DNA of 64,000 nucleotides, from the NCBI RefSeq assembly GCF_014650695.1, contig NZ_BMVL01000003.1, positions 62,001 to 126,000 on the forward strand, given 5' to 3'. This stretch comes from Streptomyces avidinii. GTDB lineage: Bacteria > Actinomycetota > Actinomycetes > Streptomycetales > Streptomycetaceae. Positions 35,448-43,901 of this stretch are shown piece by piece. Below the pieces are notes generated by a model. The model searched no databases. It worked only from the letters and a program-made list of their open reading frames with translations, and was not told the origin of the DNA. Position 1 is the first letter of the stretch. Every line of letters starts with the position of its first letter. The translations under genes and the position numbers were made by a program.

Positions 35448-36848
35448 GTGTTCGGAATCATCAGACCATGCCGTCATCGCCTGGGCGAGGGCTTGCGTAC
35501 CGAGTGGATGGCGCATCTGTGCGGGCTGTGCCTGGCTTTGCGCAGCGAGTACGGGCAGTTCGCGAGGGTGGCCACCAACTACGACGGCCTGATCGTCTCG
35601 GTGCTGACCGAAGCGCAGTCGGAGCGTACCGGGGACTGGCGGCGGGGTGCCGGTCCGTGCCCGCTGCGCGGGATGCGGTCGGCGGACGTGGTGCAGGGTG
35701 AGGGTGCGCGGCTGGCGGCGACGGTGTCGCTGGTGCTGGCCGCAGCGAAGATGCGTGACCATGTGGCGGATGGCGACGGCCTGGTGGGGCGCCGCCCGGT
35801 GGCGCTGGCCGCACGCCGGATCGCCCACAATTGGGACCGTGCGGGTGTTGCAGGGGGCGAACGGCTCGGCTTCGACACCGCGCTGCTGCTCGCGGCGGTC
35901 GAGCGACAGCCGGACGTCGAGCGGTCGACCGGCCCCGGTGGCTCGCTGCTGACGGTCACGGAGCCCGCGGAGACGGCGACCGCAGCCGCCTTCGCGTACA
36001 CCGCAGTGCTCACAGACCGCCCGGGCAACGCCGAACCGCTGGCGGAAGCCGGCCGTCTGTTCGGTCGGCTGGCGCATCTGCTGGACGCGGTGGAGGACCT
36101 GGACGCGGACGAGGCGTCCGGCGCGTGGAATCCGATCGCCGTGACCGGCGCGGACCGTGCCGAGGTGCGCCGGCTCTGCGACGACGCCGTGCATGGAATC
36201 CGGCTCGCCCTGTCCGAAGTCGTGTTCGTCGACCGGCGACTGGTGCAGGTGCTTCTGGGCGCCGAGTTGGAGCGTGCCGTCGACCGAGTCTTCGACCCTC
36301 GGCATCGTCACCATCAGCCCCGCGGCCACGTGCGGGGCCTGCGCATGCTGCCCTGGCTGGGACGCCGTGCGGAGGCGGAAGCGCCCCCGGTGACCGGCAC
36401 GGGCCCCGCCTGCGGCGTAGGGGAGCTCGCGGGCGCGGCCCCGGAGGGCGGGGTGATGGCGTCGGGCCGGCCGTCGGAGGGACAGTGCCGGCGATGTCGC
36501 GAGTGGCGCCGGTTGTGCGTCGATTGCAGGTTGTGCTCCACATGCTGCCGTTGCAACGACGACGCCGGCCAGGACGACGGAGAGCCCTTTCAGTTCGGCG
36601 ACGGCAACCGCAACGCGGGCTCGAACCGGGATGGTTCCGGCAGGGACGGTTCCGGGAGTGACGGCTGGTTCGGCGGCCAGGGCGGCGGCAGCTCGGGTGG
36701 CTCCTCCGGCGGTTCGGGCGGCGGTCATGAGTCCGGTGGCCCCGGTGGCCCCGGTGGCCCCGGTGGTTCCGGCGGAGGCTCGGGTGACGGCTGCGGCGGC
36801 GGTGGCTGCTGCAATCCGTGCAAGTGCTGCTGCGACTGCTGCGACTGA
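35448..36848 (+). CDS. DUF5685-like protein with cysteine-rich, glycine-rich tail
   Basis: 466 residues from a GTG with GGGGGAG before it. Residues 1-300 match the actinobacterial DUF5685 type (MFGIIRPCRHRLGEGLRTEW, HLCGLCLALRSEYG), an all-helical domain of unknown function with an N-terminal CxxC. Then comes a unit with eight cysteines in about 25 residues (CRRC..CVDCRLCSTCCRC), a disordered stretch of glycine, serine and asparagine (about 100 residues), and a terminal 18 residues with nine cysteines (ending CNPCKCCCDCCD). The cysteine spacing suggests metal clusters or zinc. A hairpin terminator follows. Role unknown. Confidence 0.75.
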   Translation: MFGIIRPCRHRLGEGLRTEWMAHLCGLCLALRSEYGQFARVATNYDGLIVSVLTEAQSERTGDWRRGAGPCPLRGMRSADVVQGEGARLAATVSLVLAAAKMRDHVADGDGLVGRRPVALAARRIAHNWDRAGVAGGERLGFDTALLLAAVERQPDVERSTGPGGSLLTVTEPAETATAAAFAYTAVLTDRPGNAEPLAEAGRLFGRLAHLLDAVEDLDADEASGAWNPIAVTGADRAEVRRLCDDAVHGIRLALSEVVFVDRRLVQVLLGAELERAVDRVFDPRHRHHQPRGHVRGLRMLPWLGRRAEAEAPPVTGTGPACGVGELAGAAPEGGVMASGRPSEGQCRRCREWRRLCVDCRLCSTCCRCNDDAGQDDGEPFQFGDGNRNAGSNRDGSGRDGSGSDGWFGGQGGGSSGGSSGGSGGGHESGGPGGPGGPGGSGGGSGDGCGGGGCCNPCKCCCDCCD

Positions 36849-36863
36849 ACGACGGATGAGCGT

Positions 36864-36886
36864 GGTTCCCCGCCCGGCGGGGAACC
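36864..36886 (+). terminator. Terminator after the DUF5685-like gene
   Basis: Perfect 10-bp stem GGTTCCCCGC-CCG-GCGGGGAACC, 16 bases after the stop. The rest of the 365-base gap up to 37213 shows no gene; its right end carries GGAGGAC before the MFS start. Confidence 0.75.
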
Positions 36887-37213
36887 AGGTGCCGAACTTC
36901 TCGTCGCTGTGCGTCGACGACGGCGCACGCCCCCGGCCGTACCGCCTGCAGCCGTGCGCCTCGGTCCCGATGAAGCCTTCAGCGGTTGGTGGTGACCAGT
37001 CCGGGCAGGGCAGAAGACGCCGGGAAGGAGGAGCCGCCATTCGTCCTGGAGCTCGGCGCCGGCCTCTGCTGCAGAAGCCATGTCTTGGCCGTTCCGGATC
37101 GGACAAATGGTTTGAGTCCGGGCGGCGGCACCGGCAGGATCGGGGAAGACCGATGAGTTCTTCACGCCGCCGCGGTCTGTCAGTGTGACCTGCCACGTAC
37201 GGAGGACGCTCAC

Positions 37214-38728
37214 ATGACGGAAGGCACCATGCCCGCACCACACGCCACGCCCACCCTCTCGCCCGCCCGCGTCACCGCCGTGCTGCGGATTCTCGTGCTG
37301 TCCACGTTCGTCGTCCTCCTCAACGAGACGATCATGGTCAACGCGATCCCGCGGCTCATGCGCGATTTCGAGGTCACCGCAGCCGCCGCCGGGTGGCTGT
37401 CCACGGCCTTCATGCTCACCATGGCCGTCGTCATCCCGGTGACGGGGTGGTTCCTCCAACGCGTGACGACCCGAACCGCCTTCGGCCTCGCCATGGCACT
37501 GTTCCTCGCCGGCACGGCTCTGGCCGCGGCCGCGCCCGCCTTCCCCGTACTGCTGGCAGCCCGCGTCATCCAGGCCAGCGGCACCGCCGTCATGATGCCC
37601 CTGCTCATGACGACGCTGATGACCCTCGTGCCCCCGCACGACCGCGGCCGGGTCATGGGCAACATCACCCTCGTCATCTCCGTCGCACCTGCCTTCGGCC
37701 CCGCCGTCTCGGGTGTGCTGCTGCAGCTGGGGTCATGGCGCCTGCTGTTCCTGGCCGTGCTTCCCATCGCCGGAGCCATGGCCGTGTTCGGTCGGCGCAA
37801 GCTGGTGAACATCGGCGAGCCGCAGGCCGCCCCCCTCGACTGGATGTCCGTCCCCCTGGCGGCAGCGGGCTTCGGCGCCCTGGTCTACGGCCTGAGCGGG
37901 CTCGGTGCCGAGAACGCGGCCCAGGCCCCCGTGCCCCCGGAGGCCATCACCCTGACCGGAGCCGTTCTCGTAGGGCTGTTCGTATGGCGGCAATTGGCAC
38001 TCCAGCGCTCCTCCACGCCGCTGCTGGACCTGCGTACCCTGACGTTTCGTCACTTCTCCGTGGCACTCGGCCTGATGTGCCTGTCGTTCATGGCCCTCAT
38101 GGGTACGTTCATCCTGCTGCCGATCTACCTGCAGGAGGTGTGCGGCCTGACCTCACTGCAGACCGGGCTGCTCCTCATCCCCGGCGGCCTGACCATGGGC
38201 CTGCTCGGACCGCAGGTCGGCAAGCTCTACGACCGGTTCGGCGCCCCACGCCTGGTCGTACCCGGAGCCGTACTCACAGCGCTCTGCCTCGCGCTGTTCG
38301 CCCTCACGGGCGAACACACCTCGCCGTGGCTGGTGCTCACCCTTCACGTGGCCCTGAGCACGGGCATGGCGTTCGTCTTCACCCCCGTCTTCACCTGCGG
38401 TCTGTCCGTACTGCCGCCGCACCTCTACCCCCACGGCTCCGCCATCCTGGGCTCGCTGCAACAGGTCGCGGCCGCCGCCGGCACCGCCCTGGTCATCAGT
38501 GTCATGTCGGGACACGCCGCCACGGCAGCAGCCGAGGGCGCCGACCCCACCGGCGCACTCGCCACGGGCATCCGGTGGGGCTTCGGCATCGGCGCCGTGC
38601 TCGGCGCCCTGGCCGTGCTGGTCGCGTTGCTGATCCGCACCCCGCCCGCTCCGCAACAGCGTGCCGCGTCGGAGGCCCAGGACGAAGACGGCACCACGAC
38701 GAACAAGACCGCCCGCACCTCCATCTGA
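37214..38728 (+). CDS. MFS drug/metabolite exporter, DHA2 (EmrB/QacA) family
   Basis: 504 residues, ATG with GGAGG eight bases before. About fourteen membrane helices, with the DHA2 signatures LNETIMVNAIPRLMRDF in helix 1 and VIPVTGWFLQRVTTRTAF (motif A variant) between helices 2 and 3, and GPAVSGVLLQ (motif C) in helix 5. A proton-driven efflux pump, substrate unknown. No regulator adjoins it. Confidence 0.88.
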   Translation: MTEGTMPAPHATPTLSPARVTAVLRILVLSTFVVLLNETIMVNAIPRLMRDFEVTAAAAGWLSTAFMLTMAVVIPVTGWFLQRVTTRTAFGLAMALFLAGTALAAAAPAFPVLLAARVIQASGTAVMMPLLMTTLMTLVPPHDRGRVMGNITLVISVAPAFGPAVSGVLLQLGSWRLLFLAVLPIAGAMAVFGRRKLVNIGEPQAAPLDWMSVPLAAAGFGALVYGLSGLGAENAAQAPVPPEAITLTGAVLVGLFVWRQLALQRSSTPLLDLRTLTFRHFSVALGLMCLSFMALMGTFILLPIYLQEVCGLTSLQTGLLLIPGGLTMGLLGPQVGKLYDRFGAPRLVVPGAVLTALCLALFALTGEHTSPWLVLTLHVALSTGMAFVFTPVFTCGLSVLPPHLYPHGSAILGSLQQVAAAAGTALVISVMSGHAATAAAEGADPTGALATGIRWGFGIGAVLGALAVLVALLIRTPPAPQQRAASEAQDEDGTTTNKTARTSI

Positions 38729-38766
38729 CACCCTGATGATCGGCCCGGTGCTCGCCGCACCGAAGG

Positions 38767-38811
38767 GGGCTCGGTTCGACTGCGGCCGGTTCCTCCGGCC
38801 GACCCGAGCCC
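38767..38811 (+). terminator. Branched hairpin after the MFS gene
   Basis: Outer stem GGGCTCGG / CCGAGCCC encloses an inner stem GGCCGG / CCGGCC. It lies 38 bases after the MFS stop. The rest of the gap to 39066 contains no supported gene. Confidence 0.55.
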
Positions 38812-39066
38812 GGAGCCCAGACCCTGTCTACGGTGCTGCCGTCTCCCCAGGACCGGCCGGCAGCCGCGCGCCATCAGGAGGAGGGGGCGGCGCAAGTGGG
38901 GCGGGACCCGCCGGGCCTGCCGCAGCAGCCAGCCTCACCGTCCGCCGACGAGCCCGCCCGCGCACACCGGGCCGAAGAACTGCCGCGGAACGCGGAACGG
39001 ACCGGGGCGCCCCATACGTTGAGCAGGGCGGGGCCGCGCCGTGCGCACCCGACGAGCACCGAAGGG

Positions 39067-39456
39067 ATGGGGGGACGCGTGCCGCAACAGAGCCGCTCCG
39101 CGCGCCTGGCCGCGTCCGCACTGACCCTCGTCGTCACCGTCCTCGCGCTGTTCGTCCCGGTGGCCGGGGCGCAGGGCATGCCCATGCCCGCCGACAGGCC
39201 GCTCGCCCACCACACGGTGGCGGGGCACGCCGGACAAGGTGCAGAACCGGACGACGTCCCGGCGCGGCATGTCGCGGTCACGCACCGACCTGACGCCCAC
39301 ATCCCGGGCCCGCAGCCTGCGGGCCCCGCGCGTACGGCCGTCGACACGGCCCCGCGCCGCGCCCTGGGCGGGCCCGACACGGGCCCCGCCACCGCACTCG
39401 CGCCGCCGCGCAGGCCGGCCGAGTCCGCCGCCCCGCGCGGCCCGCCCCACCGATGA
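39067..39456 (+). CDS. Small secreted or membrane-anchored proline-rich protein
   Basis: 129 residues from ATG 39067 (GAAGGG close before) or 125 from GTG 39079. One hydrophobic N-terminal segment (LAASALTLVVTVLALFVPVA) ending in AGAQG, i.e. a signal peptide, then a histidine-, proline- and arginine-rich, probably disordered tail. Lies 99 bases before secDF in the same direction. No family recognised; could be a chance open frame in GC-rich DNA, but the signal sequence argues for a real gene. Confidence 0.5.
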   Translation: MGGRVPQQSRSARLAASALTLVVTVLALFVPVAGAQGMPMPADRPLAHHTVAGHAGQGAEPDDVPARHVAVTHRPDAHIPGPQPAGPARTAVDTAPRRALGGPDTGPATALAPPRRPAESAAPRGPPHR

Positions 39457-39555
39457 GCACGCTGACCGTCATCGACGCCTGACCCTTCTGACCCGGCGCA
39501 CACCGCGCGGGGCCGGTCACGCGTCCCTCCGTCCTGCCCTCATCGTGGAGTACGC

Positions 39556-41904
39556 ATGTCTCGCGCACCCTTGTCCCGCCCACCCTTGTGGAGGGCGATC
39601 GTCGCGCTGGCAGCCGTCGCGCTGTCCCTCTACATCGCCCTCACCCAATCCGCCCGCCTCGGCCTCGATCTGCGCGGCGGTACCCAGATCGTCCTGGAGA
39701 CCCGGGACTCATCCACCGTCAAGGCCGACGCCGCATCCACCGACCGCGCTCTGGAGGTCCTCAGGCAGCGCGTCGACGCCCTCGGCGTCTCCGAACCCGG
39801 CATCGCCCGCTCCGGCGAGAAACGGATCATCGTCGAACTGCCCGGAGTGCAGGACCCACGCAAGGCCGCCGAGGTCATCGGCCGCACCGCACAGCTCACG
39901 GTCCACCCGGTGACGGGGGCGACGGCCGACCAGGGCTCGGCGCAGCCCGAGGCCGACGGATCGCGCACCCTGCCCGACCCGGACCGGCCGGGCAACCACC
40001 TGAAGCTGGGCCCCACCGCCCTCACCGGCGAGGGGGTCGAGGACGCCGAGGCGGTCCTGGACCAGCAGTCGCTCAGCGGCTGGACGGTCTCCCTCGACTT
40101 CCGCAAGGGCGCGGGCGACACCTGGGCGAAGATCACCTCGGACGCGGCCTGCGCGCCTCAGGGCGCTCCGGAACGGCGCGTCGTCATCACCCTCGACAAC
40201 AAGATCATCTCGGCGCCCGGCGTCACCGCGGACGTGGTGTGCGGGACCGGTATCACCGGCGGCTCCACGCAGATCAGCGGCGGCTTCGGCCGGGCCGAGG
40301 CGCGGGAGCTGGCGGCGCTCGTGAAGGGCGGCGCGCTGCCGGTGCCCCTCGACGTCGTGGAGCAGCGCACGGTCGGCCCGACGCTCGGCGCCGACGCAAT
40401 CGAGGCCAGCACCAGGGCCGCGCTCATCGGCATCGCCCTGACCGCACTGTTCATCACCGTCGTCTACCGGCTCCTTGGCGCGCTCGCCGCCTTGGCCCTC
40501 GCGCTGTACGGCCTCATCTCGTACGCCGCTCTGGTGGTGCTCGGCGCGACGCTCACGCTGCCGGGGCTCGCCGGGTTCGTCCTGGCGATCGGCATGGCGG
40601 TGGACGCGAACGTCCTGGTCTTCGAACGGGCCAGGGAGGAGTACCAGGGCGTCCGTTCCAAGGACTTGGCGAAGCCGGTGAAGACCGGCTTCGCGAAGGC
40701 GTGGAGCGCGGTGATCGACTCGAACGTGACGACGCTGCTCGCCGCGGGATTGCTGTTCTTCTTCGCCACGGGCCCGGTCAAGGGCTTCGGGGTCACCCTG
40801 TGCATCGGCGTCCTGGCATCGATGCTCACGGCGCTCGTGATCACCCGCGCGCTCGCGGACTTCGCCGTCGCCCGCAGCTTCGTACGCAAGCGCCCCGGTC
40901 TGACGGGCATCGCCTCGACGGGCCGGGTCCGCACATGGCTGTCCCGCCGCAACCCGAACCTGGTCCGCCACCGTCGCCGCTGGCTCGGCGCGAGCGCACT
41001 CCTGGTGGCGGTGGCCGTCGCAGGAATCCTCATCCGCGGTCTGGACTTCGGCGTGGAGTTCACCGGCGGCCGCCTCGTCGAGTACAGCACCAGCAGGTCC
41101 GTCGACGCGGACACGGCCCGGAACGCCGTGTCCGACGCGGGGTTCCCGCGCGCGGTGGTGCAGGAGTCCGGCGACGGCGACATCACCGTACGCACGGAGA
41201 AGCTCACCGACGCCGAACAGCAGCGCGTCAAGGCGGCCTTGGAGGAGCCCGGCGGAACCGTCACGGTGGAGCGTGACGAACAGATCGGCCCGAGCCTCGG
41301 CAGCGAACTGCGCCACAAGGCGCTCCTGGCCCTGGGCATCGCGGTGGCCGCCCAGCTGATCTACCTCAGCGTGCGGTTCCGCTGGACCCTGGCGGCAGCG
41401 GCAGTCTCTGCGATGGTCCACGACGTCCTCCTCGTGGTGGGCCTGTTCGCCTGGCTGGGCAGGCCGGTGGACAGCGTCTTCCTGGCGGCGCTGCTCACGG
41501 TGATCGGCTACTCCGTGAACGACACGGTGGTCGTCTTCGACCGCGTCCGCGAAGCGCGCCGCCGAGACCCCCGAGGCGACCTGGAGGAAACGGCCAACCA
41601 CGCGGTGGTCCAGACACTCCCGCGCACGGTGAACACGGGTATGGGAGCCCTGTTCATCCTGACCGCACTGGCGGTACTGGGCGGCGACTCGCTGGCGGAC
41701 TTCTCCGTGGCGCTGATCGCGGGCGTCCTGGTCGGCATCGCCTCGACCATCTTCACCGCGGTCCCGATCGCGATCGCCCTGGAACACCGCAACCCGACAC
41801 CCCCACCGGCACGGGACCGTCGCGCCGCGAAGGAAGTCCCTGACGGGCACAGCCCGTTGGAGGCGCGGAGCAAGAAGGAGAGGGGGACGGGGGCGGTCGT
41901 CTGA
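39556..41904 (+). CDS. secDF: Fused protein translocase subunit SecDF
   Basis: 782 residues. SecD part: first membrane helix, then the D1 motif LGLDLRGGTQIVLE, the extracellular P1 domain (about 60-260) and helices with AIGMAVDANVLVFERAREE (D4). SecF part: helix, DFGVEFTGGRLVEYST (D5 variant), and TVIGYSVNDTVVVFDRVREA (D6). Twelve membrane segments in total. SecDF uses proton flow to pull secreted proteins after SecA/YEG action. Streptomyces usually carries separate SecD and SecF genes plus such a fused copy; this is the extra one, not in a yajC context. Confidence 0.92.
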   Translation: MSRAPLSRPPLWRAIVALAAVALSLYIALTQSARLGLDLRGGTQIVLETRDSSTVKADAASTDRALEVLRQRVDALGVSEPGIARSGEKRIIVELPGVQDPRKAAEVIGRTAQLTVHPVTGATADQGSAQPEADGSRTLPDPDRPGNHLKLGPTALTGEGVEDAEAVLDQQSLSGWTVSLDFRKGAGDTWAKITSDAACAPQGAPERRVVITLDNKIISAPGVTADVVCGTGITGGSTQISGGFGRAEARELAALVKGGALPVPLDVVEQRTVGPTLGADAIEASTRAALIGIALTALFITVVYRLLGALAALALALYGLISYAALVVLGATLTLPGLAGFVLAIGMAVDANVLVFERAREEYQGVRSKDLAKPVKTGFAKAWSAVIDSNVTTLLAAGLLFFFATGPVKGFGVTLCIGVLASMLTALVITRALADFAVARSFVRKRPGLTGIASTGRVRTWLSRRNPNLVRHRRRWLGASALLVAVAVAGILIRGLDFGVEFTGGRLVEYSTSRSVDADTARNAVSDAGFPRAVVQESGDGDITVRTEKLTDAEQQRVKAALEEPGGTVTVERDEQIGPSLGSELRHKALLALGIAVAAQLIYLSVRFRWTLAAAAVSAMVHDVLLVVGLFAWLGRPVDSVFLAALLTVIGYSVNDTVVVFDRVREARRRDPRGDLEETANHAVVQTLPRTVNTGMGALFILTALAVLGGDSLADFSVALIAGVLVGIASTIFTAVPIAIALEHRNPTPPPARDRRAAKEVPDGHSPLEARSKKERGTGAVV

Positions 41905-41998
41905 GCCCGCGAGGACGGTCCTGAGGCCGAGGGCAGCCTCCATCACACGCCGACCGGGCCTCCATGGAGCTCCACATGGGGTACCACCGTGCCTCGCC

Positions 41999-42076
41999 TC
42001 AGGCGCCTTCTCGTGGGCCTGGAAGAAGCCGAGCTTCTTCGGGGAGCAGCTGACCGGCATGTTCTTGGTCTGCTGA
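41999..42076 (-). repeat. exaC 3'-end copy A (island left border)
   Basis: Reading the minus strand: [18 protein letters not shown], against [18 protein letters not shown] at the end of the intact exaC. The stop codon is replaced (CAG for TAA). Similarity continues past the stop into half of the exaC terminator (CAGGCGCCTTCT on the plus strand). It is not attached to a dehydrogenase gene. Confidence 0.75.
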
Positions 42077-42215
42077 TCACCGGCCAGTACGCCGCTGCCG
42101 AAGTGACCACAGGCGCACCCGGCACCGTCGACCACACCATCGACACCGGCCTCTACATCAACCGACTCTGACCAGGAGAAGAGCAAGGGGCGGTGGGCAC
42201 CCGGCCGGGACGGGA

Positions 42216-42240
42216 GCCGGCACCCTGCCGGGGTGCCGGC
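42216..42240. terminator. Hairpin in the island left arm
   Basis: Perfect 10-bp stem GCCGGCACCC / GGGTGCCGGC with a five-base loop, about 45 bases after the severed frame ending at 42171; a possible terminator of that lost gene. Confidence 0.45.
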
Positions 42241-42867
42241 CTCCACCGCCCTCTTCTCCCGCCTGAACGCCTCCGAGCTCCATTGCCCTCGCCCCGTGAG
42301 TTACGGCCGGGACCTGGTCCGGCGGCGGGTCGAAAACGGCTCTTGGAGGGCAACTGCCCTTCCAGGAGCGCAACGTGAGGATCTAGAAGCTCACCGGAAG
42401 GCCTTTCGTCTTTTGGCCGTACAGCAGTTGCGCCCACGCTGAGCAGCAATAACGACAGTTGGCACTGCTCTTTGGCGGGGCCTGGTCCGGAACGGGCGAC
42501 GCCCGTCGCGCTGGGGCAGACGCCTCTGCGGGCAGCGCGCTGCCGTCGGGAGCCAGGTGCTGGACCGGCATGTCGTGGGAGGCGCGTGCGAGCAGTTGCT
42601 CGGCGACGAGGTGGGGTACGAAGCGCGTGCCCACGCCCGCAGAGCGCGTTCCAGAGCCTGGGCCGTCCCGCTGAGCCGTGCCACCACGCGGGTCAGAGGG
42701 TTGTCGCCCGCCTCGCCCCCGGGACGGGGGCCTGGTCCGTGACTGGTCCGGGAGGCGCGACTGAGTGGCTCCTTTCCATACTGAGTGTGATGGTCTGTGT
42801 CGATGGGCGACGTTTCGGAATTGCCTCCGGGAGGACAATTTCCCTTACAGGAACTCGACTTGGCGCT

Positions 42868-42930
42868 CTAGAAGAAGCCCAACTTCTTGGGGGAGTAGCT
42901 GCAGAGAATGTTCTTCGAGTGCTGGTGGTA
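42868..42930 (-). repeat. exaC 3'-end copy B (inside island)
   Basis: Minus strand reads [17 protein letters not shown] and a TAG stop. It matches the last 15 or so codons of the intact exaC at 50448 but is joined to unrelated DNA on its 5' side. Base changes relative to copies A and C are mostly synonymous or conservative, so it came from a homologous gene rather than from recent local duplication. Confidence 0.75.
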
Positions 42931-43086
42931 CACGCGCCGCATCGCTCCTGACCAGGCAAAATGAAGGTATCTGCCTTCGGCGGGCCGGTGCTGGCCCGCA
43001 ACTGGCCCGGATCTTGGTCGTGGGGGAGTGAGGTCGCCCTGTTGTTCCGGGCCAGGGCCCCAAAGGATGGGCGTCGATGGAGGGCC

Positions 43087-43536
43087 TCAGAGCTTGGGGT
43101 GCGCCGACGACGCGCTTGCGAGCAGCGGCAGGTCGATGCCAGCCCAGCGCTGGCGGTGGTGGCGAACGTACCGGGAGTCGATGAAGTGCCACCGGTGGAG
43201 CTCGATCCTTTTCCCGGGCTGGCCCGTCACGGTGTCGACGATCGTGAGGTCGTCGGTCAGGACACGTGCCCCCGCGTCGAAGAGGATGTGGCAGGTCGGG
43301 CAGAGGCGCAGCAGGTTCTCGACGATGTCGGGTCCGTTGTCCTCTCTGGCCCGGATGTGGGCCGCTTCGCTGTAGCGATGGCGTGGTGAGGGCAGGACCA
43401 GAACCTCGGCGCGCATCTGGCAACGTTCCTGGTGCCAGCGCCTGAGCTTGCGTACAGCACCGCACCAGAGCCTGGCGGCAGTTGCGAGCCCGCGAGGCCA
43501 TGCACGATGCGGGCCCCGCTCGATAGCAGTCCCCAC
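43087..43536 (-). CDS. HNH endonuclease fragment
   Basis: The C-terminal 90 residues form an HNH nuclease of the type found behind SRA/YDG and restriction-like domains: [20 protein letters not shown] (first His), [15 protein letters not shown] (CxxC/His), then a conserved tail [18 protein letters not shown]. One cysteine of the first pair seems lost ([10 protein letters not shown] where C-x-x-C is usual). N-terminal residues before LATAARLW are not family-like, so the true start is uncertain and the partner domain is missing. May be a truncated DNA-modification-dependent nuclease. Confidence 0.6.
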   Translation of the reverse strand: MGTAIERGPHRAWPRGLATAARLWCGAVRKLRRWHQERCQMRAEVLVLPSPRHRYSEAAHIRAREDNGPDIVENLLRLCPTCHILFDAGARVLTDDLTIVDTVTGQPGKRIELHRWHFIDSRYVRHHRQRWAGIDLPLLASASSAHPKL

Positions 43537-43695
43537 CCTTGGCCGCGGTTCGAGTGCCGTGAGTGCGGTGGGGCCTGGTACTGCGGTGACACACCTTTCG
43601 GCCCGCGCAAGCGGTCGGACAGCCGGTACTGCTCGCCGAGGTGCAGGGTGAGGGCGTGGCGCCGCCGGTCACGTTCAGGGGCCGTCGCAATGTGA
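43507..43695 (+). CDS. Small zinc-ribbon protein
   Basis: 62 residues from an ATG at 43507. Carries a CxxC-x(~24)-CxxxC zinc-ribbon: [14 protein letters not shown] ... [16 protein letters not shown]. This pattern recurs in small phage- or plasmid-borne actinobacterial proteins. No good ribosome site; its start overlaps the possible start of the divergent HNH ORF. May be a fragment. Confidence 0.45.
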   Translation: MRAPLDSSPHPWPRFECRECGGAWYCGDTPFGPRKRSDSRYCSPRCRVRAWRRRSRSGAVAM

Positions 43696-43901
43696 CGCCT
43701 GCCCTGCTGCCGGAAGGCGCGATACGAGATGGGGCCGTATCTGGTGCCGTGCCTGTGCCCGATCGGAAGGGGAAGCACGCGCCCGGCGTGGCCGGCACGT
43801 CGCTGCTAGCTCGGCGAGCTGGCCCTCGGGCGAGGTGGGTGAAGGTATGCACGGCCTCGCCGGAGAGTGTCAGGCAGAACGGTTCCTCGAGCGGCCCATG
43901 C

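Larger units (their letters stand above)
41905..43086. other. Left arm of accessory island, no intact gene
   Basis: About 1.2 kb without a supported gene. It holds two copies of an exaC 3' end (see repeats), a hairpin, and a short open frame ending GTVDHTIDTGLYINRL at 42171 that looks like a severed C-terminus. On the minus strand, 42383-42700 contains coding-like pieces in shifting frames (TRVVARLSGTAQALERAL, then VAEQLLARASHDMPVQHLAP), also unrecognised debris. The phrase CTGACCAGG follows both exaC copies (42168 and 42947). Confidence 0.5.

Noticed and set aside
35430..37241. A 603-codon minus-strand frame opposite the DUF5685-like gene
   Set aside because: Composition is alanine/threonine/arginine-rich without motifs and mirrors the real gene on the plus strand.
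39709..42246. An 845-codon minus-strand frame opposite secDF
   Set aside because: Antisense artefact of codon bias; only its first 60 codons are of interest because they include the exaC copy A.
42950..43030. GC-rich symmetrical sequence after exaC copy B as a tRNA or integrase attachment site
   Set aside because: It does not fold as a tRNA and no integrase coding sequence was recognised in the island; insufficient evidence to call an att core.
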